Part shown: piece by piece, positions 40,703 to 48,589 of the stretch
Numbering within the stretch: the stretch's first letter is position 1
How the letters are laid out: every line of letters begins with the position of its first letter
NCBI RefSeq assembly: GCF_017255185.1
Contig: NZ_JAFKCZ010000019.1
Span: 1-64,000, forward strand
Direction: 5' to 3'
Length of the DNA stretch: 64,000 nucleotides
Source: Parahaliea mediterranea
Lineage (GTDB): Bacteria > Pseudomonadota > Gammaproteobacteria > Pseudomonadales > Halieaceae
Made by a program: the position numbers and the translations under genes
Notes under the pieces: generated by a model
Databases searched by the model: none
The model's input: only the letters and a program-made list of their open reading frames with translations
Told to the model about the DNA's origin: nothing

Positions 40703-43700
40703 CCCACGGCCCCCTCCCCACCTCCTGGACCGCCTGGTTTTACTCACCCTCGGCGGCGGCCTGCCGCGCCTGCTGTTTATCGTCGGTCTGCTTGCCGGCG
40801 CGCTCGCGCTATACCTGACGCCGCGCGAGGAAGAACCGCAAATCGTAGTGCCGATGATCGACGTCCTGGTCGAAGCGCCAGGACTCAACGCGGCACAGGT
40901 CGAACGGCAGGTGTCGATGCCGCTGGAAAAACTCCTGGTGCAGATTCCCGGGGTGGAACACGTCTACGCCACCAGCCAGCCCGGTCGCGCGGCGGTGACC
41001 CTCGCTTTTCATGTGGGCGAAGACCGCGAGGAATCCCTGCTCAACAGCTACAACAAGCTGTACTCCAACCAGGACCGCATACCGGCGGTGGTCAGCCGCT
41101 GGATGCTGCGACCGGTGGAGGTGGACGATATTCCCATTCTGGTGCTGGCGCTGTGGAGCGAGGCGCCGGAGCGCTACAGCGACTTCGATCTGCGGCGAAT
41201 GGCCGAGGAACTCACCACCGCCCTACAGGCACTGCCACACACCGGGGAAGTCCGCGTGACCGGCGGCCGCCCGCGCACCATCCGCGTACTGCTGGACCCC
41301 GAGAGCCTCGCCGCCCGCCACACCACGGCCGGCGATATCGCCCGGGCACTGCAGCTGTCCAACACACTGCAGCGGGCCGGCTCCTGGACCATCGACAACG
41401 AATCCGTCCTACTCGAGAGCGGCGACGCCCTGCGCCATCCCGAAGCGCTGGAATCACTGGTGGTCAACGTGGTGGACGGCAGCCCCGTGTACCTGCGGGA
41501 AGTTGCCAACATTGTCGACGGCCCGGCGGAGGTGGATGCCTATACCTGGCTGGAGTTCAGCCCCACTCACCCGGCGGCGCCAAACACCAGCGGCGCATTT
41601 CCCATGGTGGCCATCAGCGTGGCCAAACAGCGCGGCAGCAACGCCGTCGCGGTCGCGCGCCAGGTCCATGAAGCCCTGGCGCGACTGCGCTCGGAGCTGC
41701 TGCCGCCGGAGGTGCGGGTTGAGGTATTGCGCGACTACGGCGCGACCGCCAACGACAAAGTCAACAACCTCGCCTCCAGTCTCGCTTTCGCCATTGTCAC
41801 GGTAGTGGTTTTCATCGGCGTGTTCCTGGGCTGGCGAGCGGCCTTGGTGGTGGGTATGGCGGTGCCGGTGTGCTACGGCATCACCCTGGCCCTGGATTTC
41901 GCCTTTGGCTACACCATCAACCGGGTCACCCTGTTCGCGCTGATCCTGTCACTGGGCCTGCTGGTCGACGACCCCATCACTGGCGTCGACAATATTAGCC
42001 GCACCCTCGCCACCGGCGCCGTGGAGCGCGGGCGCGGCATCGTCCAGGCCATGGCCGAAATCCGCGTGCCGCTGCTGATGTCCACCCTGACCATCGTGGT
42101 GGCTTTTCTGCCGCTGGCTTTTATCACTGGCATGATGGGGCCCTACATGGCGCCCATGGCGTTCAATGTCCCCGTCGCGGTTATCGCCAGTACCGCGGTG
42201 GCCTTCCTGATAACCCCTTGGCTGGCGAACCGGCTGCTGCCGTCACCGAGTGACAAGGCTCCGCCACCGGGCGAGGGCGGCGCTTCGCTCTACGCCCGCC
42301 TGATGGCCCCGCTACTCGCCAGCCGCGGCCGTGCCCGCTGGCTGGTTGTTTGTGTCATCGGCCTGTTCGCGCTCGCCGCCTGCCTGCCGGTGCTGCGCCT
42401 GGTGCCGCTGAAACTGCTGCCTTTTGACAACCGCAATGAAGTGCAGGTGCTGATCGACATGCCCGAGAGCGCCAGCCTGGAACACACCGCCGCCATCGGC
42501 CGGAGGGTGGCTGCCGCGGTAAAGCGGCTGCCCGAAGTGCAGGCCGTCGCCGCCTTCGTCGGCACCCCCTCGCCCGTCGATTTCAACGGCATGGTGCGCC
42601 GCTATTACCAGCGCACGGGGCCGGCGATGGCGGACCTGCGCCTCACCCTGGTCGATAAAGACGGGCGCGTGCACCAGTCCCACGCCGTGGTACTGCGCCT
42701 GCGCCAGCTACTGGCGCCGCTGGCGCGGGACGGCGTATCGCTGAAGGTGGTGGAAGTGCCCCCCGGGCCGCCGGTGATGAGTACCCTGGTCGCGGAAATC
42801 CACGCTGATACGCTGACCCCCTACGCGCGCCAGCGCCAGGCCGCCACCGTACTGATGGAGCGCCTGCGCCGGGAGCCCCACGTGGTGGAGGTCGACTCGA
42901 CCGTGCAAGCCCCGCAGCGGCGCTGGCGCTTTGTCACCGACAAAACCAAGGCCGCCCTGTCCGGGGTTGCCACCGAGGACATCAACACCACCCTGGCCAC
43001 GGCCAACGCCGGCGCCGTGGCCGGCCACCTCCAGGACGACAGCGAGGTCCGCCCCCTGCCCCTGGAGCTGCGACTGGCGCCGCAGCAGCGGGGCTCGCGC
43101 CACGATTTCGAGCGCCTGCAGGTGCGGGGGCGCGAGGGTATCGCACGCGCCAGTACCCGGCAGGGCCTGGAGGCCGCCCCCCGCCCCCTGGTCGCCCTCG
43201 GCGAACTGGGTCGCTTCGAGCAGGGCCTCGCCGAACAGGCCCTGCACCGCAAGGACCTGCAGCCGGTAGTCTATGTCACCGCGGAACTCTCCGGCCGCAC
43301 CCCGGCGGAAGTGATCGCCGATGTGGCGGCAGACTTTGAATCCGACGGCACACCGGGCCGCGACTGGCGCGATCGCAGCTACCTGGCCCCTGGCGGAGGC
43401 GACGCCTGGTCGCTGCCGCAGGGGACCCGGGTGCGCTGGACCGGCGAGGGCGAGTGGCGCATCACGGTGGACGTATTCCGCGACATGGGCCTGGCCTTCG
43501 CGTTCGCGCTGGTGGCGATTTTCGCCATACTGCGGGTACAGACGGCGTCGACCGCCCTGTCCCTGATCATCATGTCGGCCATCCCGCTGACGGTCATCGG
43601 CATCATGCCCGGTTTCTGGCTGCTCAACCTGGCAGGCGAACGGGAGGTGGCCGGCGCGCCGGACCCGGTCCTGTTCACCGCCACGGCGATGATCGGCATG

Positions 43701-44027
43701 ATCGCCCTGGCGGGTATCGTGGTACGCAATTCGCTGATCCTGGTGGAGTTCGTCACCCAGGCCCGGGCCGAGGGCAGCAGTGTGCGCGATGCGCTGCTGC
43801 GTGCCGGCTCGGTGCGCATGCGCCCGGTGCTGCTGACCGCGGGCACCACATTGCTGGGCAACCTGGTGATCATCCTCGACCCGGTGTTCAGCGGACTGGC
43901 GCTAGCGATCATGTTCGGCATCCTGGCGTCCACCCTGTTCACACTGGTGCTGGTGCCAGTGGTGTATATGCTGGTATTCAGCGGGCGCCCCGGCGCCACC
44001 GCGGCGGAGGCGACAAACCATGGCTAG
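40695..44027 (+). CDS. RND efflux transporter permease (AcrB/HAE1-type)
   Basis: The 1110-residue inner-membrane pump subunit uses the proton gradient to export substrates from periplasm or membrane. It has the RND pattern of one helix, a large periplasmic loop, six helices, a second loop and five helices: LLFIVGLLAGALALY at the N-terminus, GLLVDDPITGVDN in helix 4 (proton-relay Asp pair VDDP), and ILVEFVTQARAEG in the second half. I propose ATG 40695; the ATG at 40674 is an alternative. The stop overlaps the adaptor gene start (ATGGCTAG). The usual order adaptor-permease is reversed here and no TolC-like gene is present. Confidence 0.93.
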   Translation: MGDPRPPPHLLDRLVLLTLGGGLPRLLFIVGLLAGALALYLTPREEEPQIVVPMIDVLVEAPGLNAAQVERQVSMPLEKLLVQIPGVEHVYATSQPGRAAVTLAFHVGEDREESLLNSYNKLYSNQDRIPAVVSRWMLRPVEVDDIPILVLALWSEAPERYSDFDLRRMAEELTTALQALPHTGEVRVTGGRPRTIRVLLDPESLAARHTTAGDIARALQLSNTLQRAGSWTIDNESVLLESGDALRHPEALESLVVNVVDGSPVYLREVANIVDGPAEVDAYTWLEFSPTHPAAPNTSGAFPMVAISVAKQRGSNAVAVARQVHEALARLRSELLPPEVRVEVLRDYGATANDKVNNLASSLAFAIVTVVVFIGVFLGWRAALVVGMAVPVCYGITLALDFAFGYTINRVTLFALILSLGLLVDDPITGVDNISRTLATGAVERGRGIVQAMAEIRVPLLMSTLTIVVAFLPLAFITGMMGPYMAPMAFNVPVAVIASTAVAFLITPWLANRLLPSPSDKAPPPGEGGASLYARLMAPLLASRGRARWLVVCVIGLFALAACLPVLRLVPLKLLPFDNRNEVQVLIDMPESASLEHTAAIGRRVAAAVKRLPEVQAVAAFVGTPSPVDFNGMVRRYYQRTGPAMADLRLTLVDKDGRVHQSHAVVLRLRQLLAPLARDGVSLKVVEVPPGPPVMSTLVAEIHADTLTPYARQRQAATVLMERLRREPHVVEVDSTVQAPQRRWRFVTDKTKAALSGVATEDINTTLATANAGAVAGHLQDDSEVRPLPLELRLAPQQRGSRHDFERLQVRGREGIARASTRQGLEAAPRPLVALGELGRFEQGLAEQALHRKDLQPVVYVTAELSGRTPAEVIADVAADFESDGTPGRDWRDRSYLAPGGGDAWSLPQGTRVRWTGEGEWRITVDVFRDMGLAFAFALVAIFAILRVQTASTALSLIIMSAIPLTVIGIMPGFWLLNLAGEREVAGAPDPVLFTATAMIGMIALAGIVVRNSLILVEFVTQARAEGSSVRDALLRAGSVRMRPVLLTAGTTLLGNLVIILDPVFSGLALAIMFGILASTLFTLVLVPVVYMLVFSGRPGATAAEATNHG

Positions 44028-45072
44028 GTGGAAACTACCCCTGATGGCGGCACTGGCGCTCGCGACACTGGCGCTGCTGGTGGCCTACATGGCCGGCGTG
44101 TTCGACAGGCGGGTCGAACCGGGCCTCGCCCCCGTCACTGCGGCGCAATCCGGCGACGCCTACGAGGTGCGCCTGGAGGAAGTGGCTGTCACCGAACCGG
44201 TGGCGGGCTCGGTGGAAGCGAAGCAGGCGACCATTATCTCCTCGCGGACCCTGGCCCGCATCACCGCCATTCACGTGCGCGCCGGCGACCTGGTCAGCGA
44301 GGGCGAGGTGCTGCTGGAGCTGGAGAAATCCGACCTGCAAGCACGGGTGCAAGGGGCCCGGGAGCAGATCAACGGTATTGCCGCGCGCCTGAACGAGGCG
44401 GAGTCCAGCCTGCAACGGGCGCGGGAGCTGCACCAGCGGGGGCTGATCGCCGACGCGGACAGGGAGTCCGCCCGCGCCAATCGCGATGCCTTGCGCGCCG
44501 GGCTGGACAGCGCCAACCGCACCCTGGAAGAGGCCCAGGCGGCCCTGTCCTACGCCACGATCCGGGCGCCGATCAGCGGCCGGGTGGTGGACCGCTTCGC
44601 CGAACCGGGGGACACCGCCGCCCCCGGCGCCAAGTTACTGTCACTTTACAACCCGCTGTCGCTGCGCGTGGAAGCCCGGGTCAGGGAACAGCTCGCCCTG
44701 GCGCTGCGCCCCGCCCAGGAAATACCGGTGGCGCTACCGACCCTGGGGCAGCGAGTGTCCGCCACCATCGAGGAAATCGTGCCCGCGGCGGACCCGGGTT
44801 CGCGCAGTTTCCTGATCAAGGCGCGGCTGCCCTTTGATGAGCGCCTGTTGCCAGGCATGTACGCTCGGGTACTGGTCCCCGCGGGCGCGGAGCCCTGCCT
44901 GCGCATCCCCGCCGATCGCGTGGTCGAGGTGGGGCAGCTGCCGCTGGTGGTGGTGGCCACCGCCGCGGGGCCGCAACGGCGTTTCGTGCGCCTGGGACCG
45001 GTTACCGACGACGGGCGGGTCGAGGTCCTCTCGGGCCTGGTGCCCGGTGACCGCTTGCTGCCCCCGGATTGA
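44020..45072 (+). CDS. RND efflux periplasmic adaptor subunit (MFP)
   Basis: The 350-residue membrane fusion protein links the permease to an outer membrane channel. It has a signal/anchor helix (PLMAALALATLALLVAYMAG), a biotinyl-lipoyl-like hairpin domain (PVAGSVEAKQATIISSRTLARITAIHVRAGDLVSEGEVLLELE), a coiled-coil helical hairpin (ARVQGAREQINGIAARLNEAESSLQRARELHQRG) and the second lipoyl half with TIRAPISGRVVDRFAEPGDT. It overlaps the permease stop by eight bases and is followed 49 bases later by the haem-binding protein gene. Confidence 0.93.
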   Translation: MARWKLPLMAALALATLALLVAYMAGVFDRRVEPGLAPVTAAQSGDAYEVRLEEVAVTEPVAGSVEAKQATIISSRTLARITAIHVRAGDLVSEGEVLLELEKSDLQARVQGAREQINGIAARLNEAESSLQRARELHQRGLIADADRESARANRDALRAGLDSANRTLEEAQAALSYATIRAPISGRVVDRFAEPGDTAAPGAKLLSLYNPLSLRVEARVREQLALALRPAQEIPVALPTLGQRVSATIEEIVPAADPGSRSFLIKARLPFDERLLPGMYARVLVPAGAEPCLRIPADRVVEVGQLPLVVVATAAGPQRRFVRLGPVTDDGRVEVLSGLVPGDRLLPPD

Positions 45073-45121
45073 TTGTCTTCCATTCCCCGAAGGCGGAAAC
45101 CAACCGCCAGGAGCCAATGCC

Positions 45122-45697
45122 ATGAACTACCGTGGACTCTACATCCTTCCCTGCCTGCTCGCGACATGGGCCGCCGCGGCCGAACCCCCGGGGGACGCAC
45201 GCCATGGCGCCAGCCGCGAAATCACCCGGGGCTTCGCCAGCGAACTGAAATCCGCCCTGCAACAGGCCATGCGCGAAGACGGCCCTGTAGGCGCGATCGC
45301 TGTCTGCCAGAGCCAGGCTCCGGCCATCGCGGCGCGCCTGTCGGAAGAAAACGGCGTGGCGGTCGGTCGTACCAGCCTCAAACCGCGCAACCCGGCGAAT
45401 ACGCCCCGCGACTGGCAGCGCGAGGTCCTGGCGCACTTTGAACAACGCCGTGCCGGCAGCGGCGCGGAAACACCGCTGGAGTGGTTTGTCACCCTCCCCG
45501 ACGGCTCGGCGCGCTATATGATGGCAATCGACACCCAGCCACTGTGCCTGGCCTGCCACGGCGAGCAGTTGGCACCGTCCGTGGCAGACGCCCTGCGAGC
45601 CCGCTATCCCGACGACCAGGCCACCGGCTACCGTCTCGGCGACCTGCGCGGGGCGTTCTGGGTCGATTGGCCAGCCAGTCCCAATCCCGGCCACTGA
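45122..45697 (+). CDS. Exported haem-binding protein, DUF3365/Tll0287-like
   Basis: The 191-residue protein has a signal peptide (MNYRGLYILPCLLATWAAAA) and one CxxCH haem c motif, QPLCLACHGEQL, near residue 145, in the PAS-like fold of the DUF3365 family. Such proteins are proposed redox or gas sensors or periplasmic haem proteins. The ATG at 45122 is nine bases after AGGAG. Position between the efflux genes and nnrS suggests a role in nitric oxide or oxygen response, which is inferred from context only. Confidence 0.88.
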   Translation: MNYRGLYILPCLLATWAAAAEPPGDARHGASREITRGFASELKSALQQAMREDGPVGAIAVCQSQAPAIAARLSEENGVAVGRTSLKPRNPANTPRDWQREVLAHFEQRRAGSGAETPLEWFVTLPDGSARYMMAIDTQPLCLACHGEQLAPSVADALRARYPDDQATGYRLGDLRGAFWVDWPASPNPGH

Positions 45698-45729
45698 GCA
45701 CCGCGCCGGGAGCGCATCCGCCGCCACAT

Positions 45730-45752
45730 AAGATGTATTTTGTTTGCATATT
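45730..45752 (+). promoter_or_regulatory. NsrR-like operator before nnrS
   Basis: AAGATGTATTT, a one-base spacer and GTTTGCATATT compare with the NsrR consensus AAGATGyATTT-n-AAATrCATCTT at 11/11 (left) and about 7/11 (right) positions. It overlaps the TTGTTT that could serve as a -35 box. NsrR represses genes until nitric oxide destroys its iron-sulfur cluster, which fits nnrS downstream. Confidence 0.65.
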
Positions 45753-45805
45753 TAGATGAGCCCGCTAGACTGCGTCTGATCCCCCATCGAGCATGCAGCG
45801 ACACT

Positions 45806-47020
45806 GTGCGAGCCGCGCCCGCAGAAAACACACAGAATCCGGCCCCGTGGCCCCACACGCTGCTGGCCTACCCTTTCAGGCCCTTTTTTCTACTGGCCGG
45901 ACTCTATGGCGCTCTGGGCATGCTCGGCTGGCTGAACTGGCTGTTTGCCGAGGCGCCGCTGCTCGCGACCGCCAGCCCCCTGCAGTGGCACGCCCACGAA
46001 ATGCTTTTCGGTTGGGTATCCGCGGCGATCGCCGGCTTCCTGTTGACCGCGATCTGCAACTGGACCGGCGCTCCGCCACTGCGCGGCTGGCGCCTGGGCC
46101 TGCTGGTGTCGCTATGGCTGGCCGGTCGCGCCGCCATGTGGTCGCCACAGTGGCTGCCCCCAATCTGGATGGCGGCAATCGACCTGGCCTTCCTCCCGGT
46201 ACTGGCCGGCTACGTGGCGCGGGTATTGATAAGGGCCGGCAACCGGCGCAACCTGCCCATCGTCGCGGTGCTGGGCCTGCTGGCCACCGCCAACGTAATC
46301 ACCCACCTGGCTTTTTCCGGTGTGACCCCCGGCCTGGCGGGCGTCGGCGAAGGCATGGCGGTCAACCTCATTATCGTGCTGATGGTGGTGATCGGGGGCC
46401 GCATCATCCCCCTGTTTACGGCCAACTGGCTTGCCCACCGCGGCGGTCCCGCCGACCGCGTCCGCTCTCGCCCGATGGTGGACCGGCTGACGCTGGCGGC
46501 GACCGCGCTGATGATCCCCGCGGACTGGCTGACGACCACTCCCTGGCCCGGCGCAATCCTCGCGCTGATCGCCGCCGCGGCCAATAGCTGGCGACTGGCG
46601 GGCTGGCGCGGATGGCTCGGCCGCAGTGAACCGCTGCTGTGGGTGTTGCACCTGGGCTACCTGTGGATCGTGGCGGCGCTGTGGTTCAAGGGCCTGACAC
46701 CCTGGCTGGATGGCGCCGGCAAGGCGCTGTGGCTCCACGCCGCCGGCGCCGGGGCGATGGGCACCCTGATCCTGGGGGTCATGAGCCGGGTCGCCCTGGG
46801 ACACACCGGCCGCGCCCTGCGCCTGCCACGCGGTGCCAGCGCTATTTACTACGGAGTGACTGTCGCCGCCCTGCTGCGCATCGGCGCGGCACTGGGCTGG
46901 GGGGAATATCGCGCGCTGCTGACAGGCTCCGGGGTGGCCTGGGTCGTGGCCATGCTACTTTTCGTTCTCTACTATTGGCCCATCCTGAGCCGTCCGCGGG
47001 TCGACGGGCGACCGGGCTAG
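45806..47020 (+). CDS. nnrS: NnrS family haem-copper membrane protein
   Basis: NnrS is a multi-pass haem and copper protein that protects against nitric oxide damage and is usually under NsrR/NNR control. The product has about 404 residues and twelve hydrophobic segments, with LLAYPFRPFFLLAGLYGALGMLGWL at the start, QWHAHEMLFGWVSAAIAGFLLTAICNWTG with conserved histidines near residue 50, and GGRIIPLFTANWLAHRGG. I propose the GTG at 45806; the TTG at 45740 lies inside the operator and is unlikely. It is 108 bases after the DUF3365 gene. Confidence 0.9.
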   Translation: MRAAPAENTQNPAPWPHTLLAYPFRPFFLLAGLYGALGMLGWLNWLFAEAPLLATASPLQWHAHEMLFGWVSAAIAGFLLTAICNWTGAPPLRGWRLGLLVSLWLAGRAAMWSPQWLPPIWMAAIDLAFLPVLAGYVARVLIRAGNRRNLPIVAVLGLLATANVITHLAFSGVTPGLAGVGEGMAVNLIIVLMVVIGGRIIPLFTANWLAHRGGPADRVRSRPMVDRLTLAATALMIPADWLTTTPWPGAILALIAAAANSWRLAGWRGWLGRSEPLLWVLHLGYLWIVAALWFKGLTPWLDGAGKALWLHAAGAGAMGTLILGVMSRVALGHTGRALRLPRGASAIYYGVTVAALLRIGAALGWGEYRALLTGSGVAWVVAMLLFVLYYWPILSRPRVDGRPG

Positions 47021-47097
47021 CCGCCGGGGTTTCCATGCGACTCACCCATACACCGACCACGTCTTCCGCGCACTGCTCTATCTGGGCCGCGGACCGC

Positions 47098-47493
47098 TTA
47101 ACCCAGCAGAGAAGACAACACGCCCAGCGAATCGCGGGTTAAAGCCACGGAAACAATCAGGCCAAAAACCGCCACCGCCAGTACGAAACAGGTGCCCCGC
47201 ACCGCCGGCGTCCTCCCGCGCTTGAGCGCAAGGCTGCCCAACACGATATAGAGCACCAGCAGCAGAACCTTGGCGGTCAGCCAGGCGTGCACAAAAGGAT
47301 ACTGGCGCGAGAGAACCGCCAGGCAAATGGCCGAAACCAGCAGCACAGTATCCACCACATGCGGCGCAATCCGCAGCAGCGGACGATCGAGCCAGGACGA
47401 GCCGGCGTATTTTAAACCGCCCCGAAACAGGAACAGGATGAAGCTCAGGCCAACGCTGCTGAGATGGATATGTTTGAGTAGCAGATACGACAT
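47098..47493 (-). CDS. SirB2 family membrane protein
   Basis: The 131-residue protein has four hydrophobic helices and matches SirB2, once described as an invasion-gene up-regulator of Salmonella but of unknown biochemistry. The opening MSYLLLKHIHLSSVGLSFILFLFRG and RIAPHVVDTVLLVSAICLAV are family-typical; histidines H8, H10 and H45 could bind haem, as in related proteins. It is convergent with nnrS. Confidence 0.85.
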   Translation of the reverse strand: MSYLLLKHIHLSSVGLSFILFLFRGGLKYAGSSWLDRPLLRIAPHVVDTVLLVSAICLAVLSRQYPFVHAWLTAKVLLLVLYIVLGSLALKRGRTPAVRGTCFVLAVAVFGLIVSVALTRDSLGVLSSLLG

Positions 47494-47580
47494 TGCAAAA
47501 TCAATTCTGGTAGTGGAAACGGCCGCGTATTAAACGCGAGTGCCGCCGACAATACCACCGAATTCGACGCGTGCACTCCG

Positions 47581-47823
47581 CTACCGCCGCCCTCCCACCA
47601 ACGACAGGAATTCATGGCGGGTCGCGGCGCAGTCCCGGAGCGCACCGAGCATGGCCGAGCTCTTCATCACCGAGTTCTGCTTTTCCACACCGCGCATCAT
47701 CATGCACAGGTGCTTGGCCTCGACAATGACACCCACCCCCGAGGCGCCGGTGAGCGCCTGGATCGACTCGGCGATCTGCGTGGTCAGGTTCTCCTGGATC
47801 TGATATCGCCGGAACTGCAGCCA
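47581..47823 (-). pseudogene. folE: Truncated GTP cyclohydrolase I (folE) remnant
   Basis: The minus strand reads [20 protein letters not shown], then [38 protein letters not shown] and ends [12 protein letters not shown] with a TAG at 47581-47583. This is the C-terminal third of FolE, including the zinc/active-site region [10 protein letters not shown]. The upstream 100-plus residues are missing; the frame runs into stop codons just beyond 47823, so it is a remnant, not a gene. It marks a rearrangement or insertion breakpoint before the MarR-carotenoid oxygenase genes. Confidence 0.85.
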
Positions 47824-47898
47824 AATTTGACGCTGCTATAACGTCAACTGTTGGAGATCGGTGCCCATTGTGCTGATCCCACGCCGATGCTCTGGTAA

Positions 47899-48044
47899 CT
47901 ATCACTGAACATTTCCACGGAGACGTGGGAAGACGCGCTCGGCGATATCGCGCCGGAGGTGGACACCTGCAAGCCCTACTGGACCGGCGAGCATCCAGAT
48001 TACGGTATGGCGGTGGACGGCTTGCTGCGACGACGGCGCACTTA
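47899..48044 (+). pseudogene. Unidentified coding remnant (48 codons)
   Basis: A frame without a start codon reads STETWEDALGDIAPEVDTCK, then PYWTGEHPDYGMAVDGLLRR before TAA at 48042-48044. The amino-acid composition looks like a real protein C-terminus, and the frame begins directly after the folE breakpoint region. I cannot name the family. It may be the 3' tail of a gene lost in the same event. Confidence 0.4.
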
Positions 48045-48139
48045 AAGCAGCCCAGCCAGAATAAGCCCCTTGACAGAGATGACCATCCAGTCTCAGAATG
48101 CTTCCTAATACATGAGCACTCACGGATACTTCAGTTATT

Positions 48140-48589
48140 ATGCACACAGATGAACTTATCGACAGTGAACTAACTTCGCTGCTACTCGGGCTTCTCGAGA
48201 CGGCGGCGGTGCTGGAGAAGCGGCTGGACCGGACGCTTTCGTGTGGGCGTGGTATCAGTTTTAGTGAATATCGCCTGTTGCGGGCGCTGATGGCGGCGCC
48301 GCGCAGCACCGCTTCGCGGGTCGACCTGGCGGCCGCAGTGGGGCTTACGGCATCGGCAGTGACACGGGCGCTGAAGCCCCTGGAGAAGCTGGGTATTGTC
48401 ACCACCGAACGCAGCGCGCGCGATGCCCGGCAGAGCCTGGCCAGCCTGACCCCGGCAGGAGCGGAACTGCTCCGCGAGGCGCACGGGATGCTCGAGGACA
48501 CGCTCGCGTCGACGCCGGCCCGGCGCTTTGGTCCACGGCAGATGGAGACGCTGCGCACCTGCCTCGCCGAACTGGGGGCAAGGTCATGA
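48140..48589 (+). CDS. MarR family transcriptional regulator
   Basis: The 149-residue protein has the MarR winged-helix layout: an N-terminal dimerisation helix, RVDLAAAVGLTASAVTRALKPLEKLGIVTTERSARDARQSLASLTPAG as recognition helix and wing, and a C-terminal helix. It probably represses or tunes the carotenoid oxygenase that follows; the two genes overlap (ATGA at 48586-48589). The ligand is unknown. The start is the ATG at 48140, without an obvious ribosome binding site. Confidence 0.9.
   Translation: MHTDELIDSELTSLLLGLLETAAVLEKRLDRTLSCGRGISFSEYRLLRALMAAPRSTASRVDLAAAVGLTASAVTRALKPLEKLGIVTTERSARDARQSLASLTPAGAELLREAHGMLEDTLASTPARRFGPRQMETLRTCLAELGARS

Noticed and set aside
40528-40818. A 96-codon frame starting at the FNR box
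   Set aside because: It starts with a TTG inside the regulatory site and runs into the permease gene in another frame.
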